Shown: positions 1 through 7,040, counted from the first letter of the stretch. The stretch is DNA of 11,590 bases from Methylovulum sp. (GCA_004299465.1 SCST01000393.1:1-11590), one strand, 5' to 3'. Notes: generated by a model from the letters alone, not told the origin. Made by a program: numbers and translations.

Positions 1-532
1 GCGTACCGTGTTGATATTTTTGCCAGTAAACCGATGCATCGGCATTGCCAAAATAATATTTTATCCCTACGCCACCCTGCCCTTGCAGCGGTTTAACCAG
101 CCACACCGGCTCTTCATGCGCATTATCTTCAGGTGCATTAAATGAGGTATCGGGATATGGAATAGCCAGGCTGGACAATGCGGCGAAGAAGTCCTGCTTG
201 TTTTGCAAGCTGGCAAAGGTATCGGGTGAATTCCCCAGTAAAGTCATGTGCTTATCCAGGTAATACAGGCTTTCTGGGTAATATTCAAAACCGCTGCCGT
301 AAATCGCATGCGCGACGGCATAGCGTTCGATAAAAAAATCGACCGCAGGTATCAGGTGCTTTACCGCCAGTGACGGTACTCGGCAAAAGGCTTCCGCATA
401 CTGCTGTGTATCGAGATCGGCAAATAAATCAATCACTAAAGGTTTCAGGCCGGCACCGACGGCCGCTTGTGCCGCCATGCGTGCTGAACCGGCTATAATC
501 AGGAGGTATCCGGGAATAACCGATGAACTCAT
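1..532 (-). CDS. ATP-grasp domain protein, C-terminus cut by window edge
   Basis: The frame is open for 177 codons from an ATG at 532 to the left edge, so only the N-terminal part is seen. Residues 9-40 (YLLIIAGSARMAAQAAVGAG and onward) look like the Rossmann-like pre-ATP-grasp domain. Residues 142-157 contain VWLVKPLQGQGGVGI, where K147 and the Gly-rich loop match the ATP-binding lysine and flexible loop of ATP-grasp ligases. The GSGFEYYPE segment (79-87) and LLGN (98-101) resemble an ATP-grasp family that accompanies tetrahydromethanopterin C1-transfer genes in methylotrophs; that link is from memory of the family. The substrate cannot be read from the fragment. Members of this fold ligate a carboxylate to an amine or thiol through an acyl phosphate. 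The Shine-Dalgarno is weak (AGG, about 6 nt before ATG). It is divergent from the lipoprotein gene. The ATP-grasp call is fairly firm; the C1-pathway role is inference. Confidence 0.8.
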   Translation of the reverse strand, partial: MSSSVIPGYLLIIAGSARMAAQAAVGAGLKPLVIDLFADLDTQQYAEAFCRVPSLAVKHLIPAVDFFIERYAVAHAIYGSGFEYYPESLYYLDKHMTLLGNSPDTFASLQNKQDFFAALSSLAIPYPDTSFNAPEDNAHEEPVWLVKPLQGQGGVGIKYYFGNADASVYWQKYQHGT

Positions 533-766
533 AGTGCCTGGATATATGCTGACAGGATTAATTACGGCTGCGGTAAAGGCGGTTATTATCAAATCTTATG
601 ATTAATGCGATAATCCAGGCTTAAGGAACGAGCATGAAATAAATTGAACAACTGCTTGCAGCAGGAGTGCAAGCTTTGCTTGCGCATGCAGGCTGCTATT
701 GGCAACTTGCCTAAGTTATTTTATGCCCATTCCTAAGCAGTCCAATCGATGTTGAAGGAGGCCAAA
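533..766. other. Intergenic region with overlapping inverted repeats
   Basis: This 234-bp gap separates two divergent genes. Three related words alternate: GCTTGCA at 654-660, TGCAAGC at 668-674 and GCTTGC at 678-683. The middle copy can pair with either neighbour (7-bp stem with 7-nt loop, or 6-bp stem with 3-nt loop), so the two hairpins exclude each other. A GGCAA-C-TTGCC dyad follows near 701-711. No convincing promoter hexamers were found for either gene and no coding frame is credible. Confidence 0.5.
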
Positions 767-1156
767 ATGTTCAAGTTCACCGTTATGTTACTGTCTTTAC
801 TTCTGCAAAGCTGTTCAGGCTATTTTTCCAGGGATGGTCAGGATGATGCCGGTTATTTTTCGGATGCAAGCAGCTGTTTTCAGTCTTCCATGCATAAAGA
901 ATCGGTAAAAGTGCCTACGGCGGGAACGATGACGATTATCGACGTTCCTGTTGGCAGCGACGCGAATGCTTTTGGCTTGTGCATGGAGCAGGCCGGACAC
1001 CCGCATACCCCGACAAATCCCGGTGACTATCTGCAGGTCTCGCGCACCTGCCTGCAGCAGGCCCGCGAATCATTAACCCCGGATGACACGTATGCAAGAT
1101 GTGTACGGCATGGCAAAATTACCGTCGAAACCATCCGCCCCGAACCATCGAAATAA
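767..1156 (+). CDS. Small Cys-containing lipoprotein, function unknown
   Basis: I do not recognise a named family. The start at 767 is chosen because GAAGGAGG at 754-761 lies 5 nt upstream; an ATG at 749 would put this Shine-Dalgarno inside the gene. The 129-residue product begins with a short hydrophobic signal (MFKFTVMLLSLLL) and a lipobox LQSC, with lipidated Cys16 followed by Ser, so it is predicted to be anchored in the outer membrane facing the periplasm. The mature part has four more cysteines (37, 72, 95, 112). Those at 72, 95 and 112 sit in similar helical words (LCMEQAG, TCLQQAR, RCVRHG), like the C-M-x-x-x-G words of several small proteobacterial lipoproteins. GYFSRDG (18-24) is echoed by GYFSDAS (29-35), which looks like a short internal duplication. 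It lies 99 nt before the DUF1499 gene. Confidence 0.75.
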   Translation: MFKFTVMLLSLLLQSCSGYFSRDGQDDAGYFSDASSCFQSSMHKESVKVPTAGTMTIIDVPVGSDANAFGLCMEQAGHPHTPTNPGDYLQVSRTCLQQARESLTPDDTYARCVRHGKITVETIRPEPSK

Positions 1157-1255
1157 ACCGGATGCCATGCTGCGCTTACCTCGTATTGACTCTGTGCCAT
1201 TTTATGCCACATTGACCGGACATTTTTATACCGCAGAATCTTTTTATTACCGTCC

Positions 1256-1699
1256 ATGAAATCCGTATTCCTTTTTTATATTTTGCTTATGACGCTGATG
1301 ACTTCAACGACTGCCGCAACGGCGGCGGAAAAAAAATTGCCGCTTTGTAACAACAGCCCTAATTGTGTTTCCAGCCAGGCCAAGATAGCCGATAAACAGC
1401 ATTATATTGCGCCTTTTGAAATTAAAGGCGATCCTCAGCAAGCATGGACGGCATTAAAAGAGGCGATCATCAAGCACAGCCGCATGATAATCACGCATGA
1501 AACACATGATACTTTGCACGCCGAAACGACCAGCCTGATATTCCGTTTTGTTGACGATATTAATGCGATCCTGAATGCCGATGCATCGCTGATCCATATC
1601 CGCTCCGCCTCTCGCGTAGGCCATAGCGACTTTGGCGTTAACCGTAAACGCATAGAAACATTGCGCATGCAATTGCAAAAAGCCGGCGTTATCGAATAG
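1256..1699 (+). CDS. Secreted DUF1499 family protein
   Basis: The 147-residue product has an N-terminal signal peptide (MKSVFLFYILLMTLM..., probable cleavage around residues 20-24 in the AATAA stretch). The DUF1499 signature follows: LCNNSPNCVSS (30-40) with C31 and C37, FRFVDD (96-101), and IHIRSASRVGHSDFGVNRKR (113-132). These are the diagnostic family blocks and length is normal. The biochemical function of DUF1499 is not established; the signal sequence places the protein in the periplasm or attached to a membrane. No Shine-Dalgarno is obvious before the ATG, but later in-frame ATGs would break the signal peptide. A weak promoter candidate, TTGACC-N16-CAGAAT, lies about 1213-1240. The gene ends 73 nt from the convergent sbcB end, with no clear terminator hairpin between. 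Confidence 0.85.
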   Translation: MKSVFLFYILLMTLMTSTTAATAAEKKLPLCNNSPNCVSSQAKIADKQHYIAPFEIKGDPQQAWTALKEAIIKHSRMIITHETHDTLHAETTSLIFRFVDDINAILNADASLIHIRSASRVGHSDFGVNRKRIETLRMQLQKAGVIE

Positions 1700-1772
1700 C
1701 GACGCGCGGAACATGAACCGCTACGAAACGGCATAGTTTATTTTCCGCAATGAGCTAATGCAGGCTTCGGCG

Positions 1773-3248
1773 CTAAATATTCAGTCCCCGCATTTTATCG
1801 ACCGCATAGCGCTCCAATGCGTTAATAATTTCGAGATTAGCGTTTTTTTCGGTATCCCTCAAGGCCTGTAAACGGGCAAAATAATTATCGAAAGTCATGC
1901 CTGCCCCAGGCTGTTTGCCGGTTAACCGCCTGATGCAAAACCCATCCCATTTACGTTTTTCATCCTTGCTTAAGGTTTCGGGATAATTACGCGCCCTATA
2001 CCTGAACAGCATTTCCGGTAATCGGGCATCAGTAAACGCAACTTTCGCTCTAGCCAACTGTTCAGGCGAGCTTAGCCTGATTTTTGCCATTTTCTGTTTA
2101 TCGGCATCGGAAAAAAAACCGCCGCTGTAAATGGCGAGGTCAGGATCAAGCGCTTCCGCTGAATAAACGGGAGGACTGAAAACGGCAGCCAGTTTTTCCG
2201 GTACGGATTTACCGGAAAAACTGGCTGCCGTTTTAATTTTATCGATATTGGCATGGCAACGGTCCAAGTCGATTTGCAGGCGCGCTGCATCATTGGGCCT
2301 GATAACGCTTATCGGCGCAAGTACCGGGCATTTATTAACATGGACTGTTTTTAACGGTATCCTGATGACGCTTTCCGGCAAATCATTCGTGGCGGTAAAG
2401 ATTCTTTGTTTAATGTCCTCGACCGATAAAGAGAGCATAGGCTCAGGGTCAATCGATAAATCATAGACAATAATGCCGTTGGTATTTGTCGGATGTCTGC
2501 AAATGGGCAGTACGACCGCCAGGCAGTTTTTAGACACGGGATATTTGCCCGAGATATGCACTACCGGCTTGAAGCTGCCTAACTGGAGCAAGGCCACTGC
2601 CTCGGCTTTAAGCCGATGCTGCAGGCAGTAATAATAGAGTTTAGGCTGTACCCGTTTGATTAATCCGGCCATGCCTATCGTCGCATACACATCCGAAAGC
2701 GCATCATGCGCAGCTTCATGGACAATGCCGTTAGCGACGGTCAATTGATCCAGCCTGAAACTGGCCTTGGTTTCATTGGTTTCCGGTACAACATTATCCG
2801 GCCATTGTATGCCTTCTGGCCTCAGCGCCCTTACCGCTCTCACAACGTCGATCAGGTCCCAACGTGAGTTGCCGTTCTGCCATTCGCGCGCATAAGGATC
2901 ATAAAAATTGCGGTAAAGACAGTTGCGGGTCACCTCGTCATCGAAACGAAGATTATTATAGCCAACGGTGCAGGTATTCGGCTTAGCCAATTGTTCATGA
3001 ATCAGGCGAATAAACTCGGCTTCGCAAACGCCTTGTTGATCTGCCAGTTGGGGGGTAATGCCGGTGATTAAGCAGGCATCAGGATGGGGCAGGCTGTCTG
3101 CCGTGAACCGGCAATAAACAACCAGCGGAGTGTCGATGATATTGAGATCGCCGTCAGTACGGATGCCTGCAAATTGCGCGGGCCTGTCGAGTGCAGGATC
3201 AATGCCGAAGGTTTCGTAGTCATGCCAGTAAAAGCTTTTGTCTGTCAT
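1773..3248 (-). CDS. sbcB: Exodeoxyribonuclease I (ExoI, 3'-5' ssDNA exonuclease)
   Basis: The protein digests single-stranded DNA from the 3' end and acts in mismatch repair and recombination. The DEDDh exonuclease residues are present: D10 and E12 in WHDYETFG, D103 in RFDDEVTRN, and H181 and D186 in HDALSDV. Extended matches to the E. coli enzyme as remembered include ALDRPAQFA, LITGITPQ, NSRWDL, ALRPEGI, VHINKCPVLA-like VHVNKCPVLA and GFFSDAD. I start at the ATG at 3248 (491 residues; MTDKSFYWHDYE). The frame extends 7 codons to a TTG at 3269 that directly follows the stop of the CBS gene, so coupled initiation there is possible. No strong Shine-Dalgarno precedes either start. Residues around the perfect inverted repeat at 2179-2234 encode KTAASFSGKSVPEKLAAVF; this stretch seems a few residues longer than in E. 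coli. The enzyme should be active, since all catalytic residues remain. Confidence 0.96.
   Translation of the reverse strand: MTDKSFYWHDYETFGIDPALDRPAQFAGIRTDGDLNIIDTPLVVYCRFTADSLPHPDACLITGITPQLADQQGVCEAEFIRLIHEQLAKPNTCTVGYNNLRFDDEVTRNCLYRNFYDPYAREWQNGNSRWDLIDVVRAVRALRPEGIQWPDNVVPETNETKASFRLDQLTVANGIVHEAAHDALSDVYATIGMAGLIKRVQPKLYYYCLQHRLKAEAVALLQLGSFKPVVHISGKYPVSKNCLAVVLPICRHPTNTNGIIVYDLSIDPEPMLSLSVEDIKQRIFTATNDLPESVIRIPLKTVHVNKCPVLAPISVIRPNDAARLQIDLDRCHANIDKIKTAASFSGKSVPEKLAAVFSPPVYSAEALDPDLAIYSGGFFSDADKQKMAKIRLSSPEQLARAKVAFTDARLPEMLFRYRARNYPETLSKDEKRKWDGFCIRRLTGKQPGAGMTFDNYFARLQALRDTEKNANLEIINALERYAVDKMRGLNI
2179..2234. repeat. Perfect 25-bp inverted repeat inside sbcB
   Basis: The left arm at 2179-2203 (starting AAAACGGCAGCC) is the exact reverse complement of the right arm at 2210-2234, with a 6-nt loop CGGATT between. 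All 25 positions pair. The mRNA could fold into a very stable hairpin. On the plus strand the right arm ends in TTTT followed by AATTTT, which also resembles an intrinsic terminator for antisense transcripts. It lies wholly within an intact reading frame. Confidence 0.95.
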
Positions 3249-3269
3249 GACTACGCTAGCCGTATGCAA

Positions 3270-3677
3270 TTAACTTTGTGTGGAGCCAACAGTCACCAAC
3301 GCTCTTAAAATATCGGTGCGACTGATAATGCCAACAAGTTCATTATCCTGAAACACGGGAAAACTCCTGATCGAAGACGGTTGGAATTTTTCCGCCAAGT
3401 CTACAATACTCGATTCAGCATTGACACTGACCGTATCCGTCGTCATGAAATCACCGACTTTCCCGCTCATGCCCTGATTGTAAACGCTTTCCAAAAAAAC
3501 CTTCATGCCGTCTTTTTCAGAAAACATGCCTAGCAAATGTCCCTGTTGATTAATAACGGGAGCACAGGTAATTTTATGATCCAATAACCTCTCTATAGCT
3601 TCGATGACATCCATATCGGGAGTCAACGTCACTAATCTTTTTGTCATATAGTCGGCAACAGTAATTTTTGCCAGCAT
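3270..3677 (-). CDS. Tandem CBS-domain protein
   Basis: The 135-residue protein consists of little more than a Bateman module, that is, two CBS domains at about residues 7-62 and 74-130. Each ends with the typical G-x-x-S-x-x-D block: GMFSEKD at 50-56 and GIISRTD at 116-122. YMTKRLVTLTPDMDV and FMTTDTVSVNAESS are the matching domain openings. Such modules bind adenine nucleotides such as AMP, ATP or NAD and report energy state to a partner; no catalytic domain is fused here, so the partner is unknown. It has no signal peptide and should be cytoplasmic. GAGGA lies 6 nt before the ATG. Its TAA stop is followed 21 nt later by the sbcB ATG, so the two are probably cotranscribed. A possible promoter with -10 TACAAT at 3700-3705 lies upstream. 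Confidence 0.92.
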   Translation of the reverse strand: MLAKITVADYMTKRLVTLTPDMDVIEAIERLLDHKITCAPVINQQGHLLGMFSEKDGMKVFLESVYNQGMSGKVGDFMTTDTVSVNAESSIVDLAEKFQPSSIRSFPVFQDNELVGIISRTDILRALVTVGSTQS

Positions 3678-3699
3678 AATTCGTCCTCTTTTGGTTTTT

Positions 3700-3721
3700 A
3701 TTGTAAAAATGGGCTGCCCAT
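3700..3721 (-). promoter_or_regulatory. Possible CBS-sbcB promoter with dyad
   Basis: Read on the minus strand, TACAAT (3700-3705) is a good -10 candidate about 23 nt before the CBS-gene ATG. Immediately upstream sits the hyphenated palindrome ATGGGC-A-GCCCAT (3709-3721). No good -35 hexamer is present at the right distance, so an activator or operator role for the dyad is possible but unproven. Confidence 0.3.
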
Positions 3722-3789
3722 ATAAACCAGGACAAAACCTTCCAGGATGTCCCGGCTTAAACAGCTAGCCTAAAAATGACGGCGGATTT

Positions 3790-3972
3790 TTAACTGATGC
3801 TGCCGTCAGCTTCCATTTTCTTTCTTTTATCACATTTTTCAACGCAAACGCAGTCTCCATTGTTTGCGCCGCCGCAGGAACCTTTAATAGCACGCCTGCC
3901 GAATACGACACCTATAGCCATAATGCCGACAATAATCAGCATAAAAACAAAAGTCACTAAAAAATAATTCAT
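3790..3972 (-). CDS. nqrM: Na+-NQR maturation protein NqrM
   Basis: The 60-residue protein has one N-terminal membrane segment (about residues 3-25, FLVTFVFMLIIVGIMAIGVVFG), a basic patch, and a Cys-rich tail: SCGG (C33), CVC (C41, C43) and KCDKRKK (C47). This spacing of four cysteines is the signature of NqrM (formerly DUF539). The protein is needed to assemble functional Na+-NQR, thought to be by delivering iron to the centre between NqrD and NqrE. A strong Shine-Dalgarno (GAGGTGA) lies a few nt before ATG. In Vibrio, as remembered, nqrM follows apbE just after nqrF; here a DUF2845 gene sits between and apbE is missing. The C-terminus after RKK is short (MEADGSIS). Confidence 0.92.
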   Translation of the reverse strand: MNYFLVTFVFMLIIVGIMAIGVVFGRRAIKGSCGGANNGDCVCVEKCDKRKKMEADGSIS

Positions 3973-4038
3973 AATATCACCTCGTTAATGCGCTATTGAG
4001 CCGGCGACTGTTATGCCTATCATGATCCATAGCTTGAA

Positions 4039-4368
4039 TCAATCTCCACGCCCCAGATTTTTTATTTCCCTGAGCCTGCCGTTTTCAAAACGCAAATATT
4101 GTTTCAAACGCCTGGGGCCAAAGTCATAAATCCATTCTTCAATTTCAATTTCCTCGTATTCCTGCAATCCTAAGGTCCTGTTCGAATTCTGGATCGTCCT
4201 GCCTACCAGCTTTTTATGCGTCTCGATTGACGCAGGCTCTCCGCATTTGTCATAAACCTCGTTCTTACGATTACCCAAATCAATGACTGAATGTCCGCAT
4301 CTGAGTGCAAATGCAGCATTTGAAATGACTAGGCCTAGCAATAAAACCGATAATTGAATGTGTTTCAT
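4039..4368 (-). CDS. Secreted DUF2845 family protein
   Basis: The 109-residue product starts at the ATG at 4368, chosen because MKHIQLSVLLLGLVISNAAFA is a clean signal peptide with cleavage after A21. The open frame continues upstream to 4473, but those 35 residues would bury the signal. The mature protein begins LRCGHSVIDLGNRKNEVYDKCGEP, with C24 and C42, and continues with EEWIYDFGPRRL and YLRFENGRLREI. These blocks match DUF2845, a small periplasmic family of unknown function. The two cysteines could form a disulfide. It sits between nqrF (149 nt upstream) and nqrM (66 nt downstream) in the same direction, so it may be transcribed with the nqr genes. A role in Nqr biogenesis is only suggested by position. 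The Shine-Dalgarno is weak. Confidence 0.85.
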   Translation of the reverse strand: MKHIQLSVLLLGLVISNAAFALRCGHSVIDLGNRKNEVYDKCGEPASIETHKKLVGRTIQNSNRTLGLQEYEEIEIEEWIYDFGPRRLKQYLRFENGRLREIKNLGRGD

Positions 4369-4460
4369 CTGGTGTCCGGCTAATGGCAGGGATTGCTGTA
4401 AAGGAAGGGGCGGTAACGCTGAAGAAATAAAGGAGGCTTTAAAGGCATCTGGCGGGAATG

Positions 4461-4504
4461 TGTTTCTTCTCAAATAAGCTGAAACATTTATAAGAGAAGA
4501 AACA
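4461..4504. repeat. 11-bp inverted repeat downstream of nqrF
   Basis: TGTTTCTTCTC at 4461-4471 pairs perfectly with GAGAAGAAACA at 4494-4504 across a 22-nt AT-rich loop. It begins 13 nt past the nqrF stop, so it could be a weak transcription terminator, an mRNA 3'-end stabiliser or a processing site that lowers expression of the downstream DUF2845 and nqrM genes. There is no following T tract on the minus strand, so a classical intrinsic terminator is unlikely. Confidence 0.6.
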
Positions 4505-4517
4505 CGGCCTGGGCACT

Positions 4518-5738
4518 TTAACCGCCGAAATCATCCAGCATGATGTTTTCCGGTTCAACGCCGTTATCCAGCAACATCTTGATAACTGCTGAGTTCATCA
4601 TCGGCGGTCCGCACATGTAGAATTCGCAATCTTCAGGAGCGGGATGGTTCTTTAAGTATTCTTCGTAAAGCACATTGTGAATAAAGCCGGTATAGCCTTC
4701 CCAATTGTCATCTGGCAATGGGTCGGATAATGCGACATGCCATTCAAAATTTTCATTTTCTCTTGCCAGCATATCGAAATCTTCAACATAGAACATTTCG
4801 CGCTTGCTGCGCGCACCATACCAAAACGTCATTTTACGTTTTGACTTCAACCGGCGTAACTGGTCGAAGATATGTGAGCGCATCGGAGCCATACCGGCTC
4901 CACCGCCTACGAAAACCATTTCGGCATCGGTGTCTTTGGCGAAGAACTCACCGTAAGGACCGGAAATAATGCACTTGTCGCCTGGCTTCAAACTGAAAAT
5001 ATAAGAAGACATGATGCCGGGCGGCACATCCTCAGGTGCACGAGGCGGCGGCGTTGCAATACGCACGTTCAACATGATTTCCCTTTCTTCAGGATAGGAA
5101 GCCATCGAGTACGCACGCAAAGCAGATTCTTTAACATCGGATACATAACGCCACAGGTTGAATTTATCCCAGTCATCGCGGAAGCGTTCTTCTACATTAA
5201 AATCGCTGTACTTAACAACATGCGGAGGACATTCGATCTGGATATAACCGCCGGCACGATAGTTAATCGCTTCACCTTCCGGCAATTCAAGCACCAACTC
5301 CTTGATAAACGTAGCGACGTTATTATTCGATTTAACGGTACATTCCCATTTTTTAACGCCGAAAACGCTGTCTTCAACTTCAATGTTCATGTTGTGCTTG
5401 ACAGAGACCTGGCAGGAAAGACGCTCGCCTTCTGCTGCCTCACGCTTGGTGATATGACTTAATTCAGTCGGCAAAATTTCACCGCCGCCTGAATGTATTT
5501 TTACCTTGCATTGTCCGCAAGTGCCGCCGCCGCCGCAGGCTGAAGAGACGAACAAGCCGTTGTCGGCTAATGCCGTTAATAATTTCGATCCCACGGGTAC
5601 ATGGATTTTCTTTTCATCATTGATCAGAATCTCAACATCTCCCTCGGCGACCAGTTTACTTTTAGCACCTATAATCATGAAGACCAGTGCAATCACTAGA
5701 CCTGTGAAAATGATAATGCCTAATAAAATTTCCAGCAT
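4518..5738 (-). CDS. nqrF: Na+-NQR subunit F, NADH-oxidising flavoprotein
   Basis: NqrF is the electron entry point of Na+-NQR: it takes hydride from NADH onto FAD and passes electrons through a 2Fe-2S cluster. I start at the ATG at 5738 (406 residues), preceded by AGGAAGG and opening with one membrane helix (LEILLGIIIFTGLVIALVFMII). A frame extension to 5786 would overlap nqrE and precede this helix with polar residues. The ferredoxin-like domain (about 30-125) has cluster ligands C68, C74, C77 and C109 in SACGGGGTCGQC and LSCQ. The FAD site is R208-A-Y210-S211. The NADH domain has VFVGGGAGMAPMRSH (276-290) and CGPP (376-379). The end, DDFGG, is typical. All key residues are present and the length is normal. 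Confidence 0.97.
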   Translation of the reverse strand: MLEILLGIIIFTGLVIALVFMIIGAKSKLVAEGDVEILINDEKKIHVPVGSKLLTALADNGLFVSSACGGGGTCGQCKVKIHSGGGEILPTELSHITKREAAEGERLSCQVSVKHNMNIEVEDSVFGVKKWECTVKSNNNVATFIKELVLELPEGEAINYRAGGYIQIECPPHVVKYSDFNVEERFRDDWDKFNLWRYVSDVKESALRAYSMASYPEEREIMLNVRIATPPPRAPEDVPPGIMSSYIFSLKPGDKCIISGPYGEFFAKDTDAEMVFVGGGAGMAPMRSHIFDQLRRLKSKRKMTFWYGARSKREMFYVEDFDMLARENENFEWHVALSDPLPDDNWEGYTGFIHNVLYEEYLKNHPAPEDCEFYMCGPPMMNSAVIKMLLDNGVEPENIMLDDFGG

Positions 5739-5751
5739 TATGAATACCTTC

Positions 5752-6360
5752 CTAAAGTTGGATTCCAGAGAAAGCCATGAAGCCAAGCGACATCAGACCC
5801 GCAGTAATGAACGTGATACCCAGGCCTTGCAAACCTGCCGGAATATCGCTGTATTTGAGTTTTTCGCGCACACCGGCCATGACGGTAATCGCCAATGCCC
5901 AGCCCAAACCGCTGCCAACGCCATAAGTAACGCTTTCACCGAAGTTGTAATCGCGCTCGATCATGAACAAACTGCCGCCCAGGATGGCGCAGTTTACTGT
6001 GATCAAAGGCAAAAATACGCCTAAGGCATGATACAAGGCCGGAAAAAACTTATCCAAGATCATTTCCAGGATTTGCACCAAGGCCGCGATCATTCCGATA
6101 CAGCTTAATAAAGCCAAAAAGCTTAAATCGACGCCTTTGATACCTATCCATGACAAGGCGTCTTCTTTTAGCAAAGCGTGGTAGACGACATTGTTGGCAG
6201 GGACGGTAATGGCCTGTACAACCATGACGGCAATGCCCAAGCCCATCGCTGTAGAAATCTTTTTGGATACGGCAATAAAGGTACACATGCCCAAAAAGAA
6301 CGACAGCGCCAGGTTTTCAATAAAGACTGCCTTTACAAATAAACTGATATACGCTTCCAT
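5752..6360 (-). CDS. nqrE: Na+-NQR subunit E, membrane protein
   Basis: NqrE (202 residues, about six membrane segments) pairs with NqrD as an inverted-topology homologue. Together they hold an iron-sulfur centre in the membrane that relays electrons from NqrF to the FMN of NqrC. The ligand cysteines by family comparison are C26 (GMCTFIAVSKK) and C124 (VNCAILGGSLF). The start MEAYISLFVKAVFIENLALSFFLG is the standard family opening. Its ATG overlaps the nqrD stop by one base (TAATG), and GGAGG lies about 9 nt upstream inside nqrD, so translation is probably coupled. nqrF follows after 13 nt. Confidence 0.97.
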   Translation of the reverse strand: MEAYISLFVKAVFIENLALSFFLGMCTFIAVSKKISTAMGLGIAVMVVQAITVPANNVVYHALLKEDALSWIGIKGVDLSFLALLSCIGMIAALVQILEMILDKFFPALYHALGVFLPLITVNCAILGGSLFMIERDYNFGESVTYGVGSGLGWALAITVMAGVREKLKYSDIPAGLQGLGITFITAGLMSLGFMAFSGIQL

Positions 6361-7040
6361 TAGTGATGCCCTCCTTCACCATGAGCAATCGGCATAATTT
6401 TAAATTCCACTTTTTCAGCTTGTTCTGGCTTCCATTGACGGACAGCCCAAATAATCAAGCCGATGATGAAGAACGCACTGGGCGGTAATAACATCAAACC
6501 GTTTGGATCATACCAACCGCCATCTTTTGTCAGCTGGAAGACTTCGATACCTAATAACTTACCGGAACCCAAAGTCTCTCTAAAAAACGCCACGATAATC
6601 AAGATCAAGCTATAGCCCAAACCGTTACCGATACCATCCATGAAACTTTCCAAAGGCGGGTTTTTCATCGCATAGCCTTCAGCGCGTCCCATGACGATAC
6701 AGTTGGTAATAATCAAGCCAACGAATACCGATAACTGTTTGCTGACATCGTAGGCAAACGCCTTCAATATCTGGTCGACGACGATAACCAGCGAGGCAAT
6801 AATCGTCATCTGCACGATAATTCGTATGCTGCTGGGAATATGATTCCTGATGGCGCTAATCGCCGCACTGGAAAATGCAGTAACGAGGGTTAATGCCAGA
6901 GCCATAATCAGCGAGGTGGACATCTGCGAAGTCACCGCTAATGCCGAACAAATCCCCAGAACCTGTAAAGTAATCGGGTTATTGCTGACTAATGGCTCTA
7001 CTAATACTTTTTTTGTTTCATCATTTAATACTGCGCTCAT
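6360..7040 (-). CDS. nqrD: Na+-NQR subunit D, membrane protein
   Basis: NqrD (226 residues, about six membrane segments) is the partner of NqrE. It supplies C31 (LGICSALAV) and C114 (ITNCIVMGRAEGYAM) to the shared intramembrane iron-sulfur site. The NPPLESFMDGIGNGLGYSLILI block and the DPNGLMLLPPSAFFIIGLIIW segment are typical of the subunit. The C-terminal tail (KPEQAEKVEFKIMPIAHGEGGHH) is polar and ends in a His-rich stretch. The ATG overlaps the nqrC stop by four bases (ATGA), with AGAGGTG about 5 nt upstream. Confidence 0.97.
   Translation of the reverse strand: MSAVLNDETKKVLVEPLVSNNPITLQVLGICSALAVTSQMSTSLIMALALTLVTAFSSAAISAIRNHIPSSIRIIVQMTIIASLVIVVDQILKAFAYDVSKQLSVFVGLIITNCIVMGRAEGYAMKNPPLESFMDGIGNGLGYSLILIIVAFFRETLGSGKLLGIEVFQLTKDGGWYDPNGLMLLPPSAFFIIGLIIWAVRQWKPEQAEKVEFKIMPIAHGEGGHH

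Noticed and set aside
1700..1772. Bidirectional terminator between DUF1499 and sbcB
   Set aside because: Only a 5-bp dyad (TAGCG...CGCTA) and no T tract could be found, so a terminator cannot be supported.
2248..2466. Plus-strand frame inside sbcB
   Set aside because: It lies antisense to conserved exonuclease I sequence and shows no ribosome-binding site or domain.
4369..4473. Longer N-terminus for the DUF2845 gene
   Set aside because: The extra residues are Pro-rich and would bury a clean signal peptide that begins at the ATG at 4368; the extension also begins at the edge of an inverted repeat.
5739..5786. Longer N-terminus for nqrF
   Set aside because: It would overlap nqrE, and both the Shine-Dalgarno AGGAAGG and the family-typical opening membrane helix support the ATG at 5738.
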